From the NCBI GenBank assembly GCA_016201045.1, contig JACQDM010000010.1, positions 124,001 through 188,000 on the forward strand: 64,000 nt of DNA, in the 5' to 3' direction. This stretch comes from Afipia sp. (GTDB lineage Bacteria; Pseudomonadota; Alphaproteobacteria; Rhizobiales; Xanthobacteraceae). Shown here piece by piece: positions 62,471 through 64,000 of this stretch; the stretch's first letter is position 1; each line of letters starts with the position of its first letter. Below the pieces are notes generated by a model. That model worked only from the letters and a program-made list of their open reading frames with translations. It had not been told where the DNA came from and did not search any database. The position numbers were made by a program, and so were the translations under genes.

Positions 62471-64000
62471 TTAGAATGAGGTGCCGCCGCCGAACCGGAA
62501 CTGCTGCACGCGATCATACGGGCTCTTGGTGAGCGGCACGGCGTAATCGAAGCGTAGCGGACCGAACGGCGACTGCCAGATCAGGCCGACACCGACCGAC
62601 GAACGGATCAAGCCGTCATCCGCACCGACCGTCAGACACTGGTTCGCGGCATTCGCGAGCGCAGTGCCGTTGCAGGTCCCGCCAACAAACAGGGACGTCG
62701 GACCTTTGTAACCCTGAACCGAACCCGCATCCGCATAGGCCGCAGCCTTGATGCCGATTTCACGCGGGAAGAACCACAACGGCATCTGCGCTTCGACCGA
62801 TGCACCCCAATAGGACGTGCCGCCAAGCGCGTCGTTGTAGGTGCCGGTCGTAATGTCACGAGGACCGATGCCGGACGGCGCGAATCCGCGCACCAGATTC
62901 GGACCCATCTGGAAATGATCGAGCATGCGGATGCCGCTGCCGACGTCGGCGATGACACCGCCCTGCAGATGCAGCACGCCGACGACGTCGCTGACGATCG
63001 GGGTGTAGAGCTTGGCGTCGGTGACCGTCTTCAGGTAGCTGACGTTGCCGCCGACACCGGCATAGTCTTGGCTGACCGATGCCAGAATACCCGTGGTCGG
63101 GTTCTTGTTGTTGTCGAGCGTGTTGTAGGCCAGCGTGTATCCGAACGCCGAGGTCGTGACCTTGCCGTTGGCCAGTTCACGCTTGACTGCAACCGATGCT
63201 TCGCCGTCGGCGTAACAGTTGTATCCGCCAAGACCGGCAAACGGCCCCGGATAGGTGTTGCCCGGGAACGGACCAACCGCACCGCCAGCCGCGATGTAAG
63301 CCGGCGTCGGGAAGTAATTTATATCAGCGGTGTTGTTGTTACAATTCTGCAGATAGTACGGCAGCGTAATCGTCTGCTGTGAAATCGAATAGCGGACCTG
63401 CAGGCTCAGATCCTCGCGCAGCTGGAAGCCGAGACGCGGGCTGAAACCGATGGTCTTGCTGTCGTAGGACACGTAGCTCGAAGCCGACTGCTTGCGCACG
63501 TAGAAATCGAGGCCGAGCGCGACGCGGTAGCCGAGCAAATACGGTTCGACGAACGACAGCGTCAGGCCTTGGGTGCGCTGGCCGTATTGAACGGCGGCCT
63601 TGCCGTACCAGCCGCGGCCCAACAGGTTGCGTTCGGAAATACTGACTTCGCCGAGCAGACCGTCGGCCGTCGAGTAGCCGCCGGACACTGAGAAGTCGCC
63701 GGTCGATTTCTCTTCAAGGTTGACGTTGAGCACAACGCGGTCCGCTGACGAACCGGGCTCGGAAACGATCTTCACTTCCTTGAAGTAGTCGAGATTCTTC
63801 AAACGCCGCTCGGCACGGTCGACCAGCGCCCGGTTGTAGGCGTCGCCCTCGGAAATATCGAATTCGCGGCGGATCACGTAGTCGCGGGTGCGGGTGTTGC
63901 CGCGAATGTTGATGCGCTCGATGTAGACGCGCGGACCTTCGTCGATGGTGAACACGATCGACACGGTATGGGCTTCGTAGTTCTTGTCGCCCTGCGGCTT
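62471..64000 (-). CDS. bamA: Outer membrane protein assembly factor BamA (C-terminal part)
   Basis: The gene enters from the right edge; 509 codons are visible, covering the last POTRA domains and the complete Omp85 barrel. POTRA motifs include [20 protein letters not shown] and [20 protein letters not shown]. The barrel ends [11 protein letters not shown] with terminal Phe, the outer-membrane signal. A conserved [13 protein letters not shown] loop appears, where the lid VRGF motif is [12 protein letters not shown]. BamA folds proteins into the outer membrane. It is followed by lpxD on the same strand, without an skp gene between. Confidence 0.95.
   Translation of the reverse strand, partial: KPQGDKNYEAHTVSIVFTIDEGPRVYIERINIRGNTRTRDYVIRREFDISEGDAYNRALVDRAERRLKNLDYFKEVKIVSEPGSSADRVVLNVNLEEKSTGDFSVSGGYSTADGLLGEVSISERNLLGRGWYGKAAVQYGQRTQGLTLSFVEPYLLGYRVALGLDFYVRKQSASSYVSYDSKTIGFSPRLGFQLREDLSLQVRYSISQQTITLPYYLQNCNNNTADINYFPTPAYIAAGGAVGPFPGNTYPGPFAGLGGYNCYADGEASVAVKRELANGKVTTSAFGYTLAYNTLDNNKNPTTGILASVSQDYAGVGGNVSYLKTVTDAKLYTPIVSDVVGVLHLQGGVIADVGSGIRMLDHFQMGPNLVRGFAPSGIGPRDITTGTYNDALGGTSYWGASVEAQMPLWFFPREIGIKAAAYADAGSVQGYKGPTSLFVGGTCNGTALANAANQCLTVGADDGLIRSSVGVGLIWQSPFGPLRFDYAVPLTKSPYDRVQQFRFGGGTSF

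Noticed and set aside
62341-62517. 59-codon N-terminal extension of LpxD
   Set aside because: No family match; a good ribosome site precedes the ATG at 62340.

Overview
The window is a gene-dense, GC-rich stretch of chromosome from an alphaproteobacterium. The most likely family is Bradyrhizobiaceae/Nitrobacteraceae (Bradyrhizobium, Afipia, Rhodopseudomonas, Nitrobacter, Oligotropha). The assignment rests on a lipoyl domain fused to PDH E1-beta, an ExoR-like Sel1 protein, LpxI instead of LpxH, SOS boxes of the GAAC-N7-GAAC / GTTC-N7-GTTC type, rhizobial gene order, and intergenic palindromes of a kind common in that group. Almost everything is core housekeeping DNA. There is no prophage, plasmid, CRISPR array, rRNA or recognisable tRNA, and no gap over 300 bases lacks a gene.

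Layout. 1-4.8 kb: secF (partial), secD and yajC, a DUF815 ATPase, and an NlpD-like LytM lipoprotein. 4.9-8.2 kb: pcm, an orphan response regulator, surE and serS. 8.4-14.2 kb: tatC, tatB, tatA, scpB, scpA, nagZ and a SPOR protein, on the same strand as argS. 14.3-18 kb: argS, dgt and an ErpA-type A-type carrier. 18-27 kb: a secreted amidohydrolase, an RND pump with its adaptor, xthA, an exoR-like gene and ilvD. 27-34 kb: small membrane or secreted proteins, then the pyruvate dehydrogenase operon (pdhA-pdhB-pdhC, a membrane protein, lpd). 34-44 kb: ftsB-like, a CoA-transferase, eno, queF, an MFS carrier, kdsA, VOC and NIPSNAP proteins, pyrG, secG and tpiA. 44-53 kb: ppiD-like, trpD, trpC, moaC, moeA, lexA and comEC. 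53-58 kb: glnS, gltX and gltA. 58-64 kb: lpxB, lpxI, lpxA, fabZ, lpxD and bamA (partial), all transcribed leftward.

The genes form recognisable working sets: protein export (SecDF-YajC, SecG, TatABC) with envelope folding and assembly (PpiD, BamA), lipid A and KDO synthesis (LpxA/B/D/I, FabZ, KdsA), central carbon metabolism (TpiA, Eno, PDH, GltA), translation (SerS, ArgS, GlnS, GltX), and chromosome handling or cell division (ScpAB, FtsB, LexA, Dgt, XthA).

The most unusual object is argS. Its first ~1.1 kb is markedly AT-richer than its surroundings. Between the conserved [10 protein letters not shown] segment and the downstream ATIEWLRAQ segment it carries an in-frame ~76-codon insert resembling a helix-turn-helix piece of an IS481-like transposase. 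The frame is open and the class I motifs (HVGH, KMSKR) are kept. Other points of note are two ~127-bp inverted-repeat elements, two further palindromic repeats, two very short genes (54 and 48 codons), a LytM domain without its first metal-ligand motif, and a membrane protein lodged inside the PDH operon.
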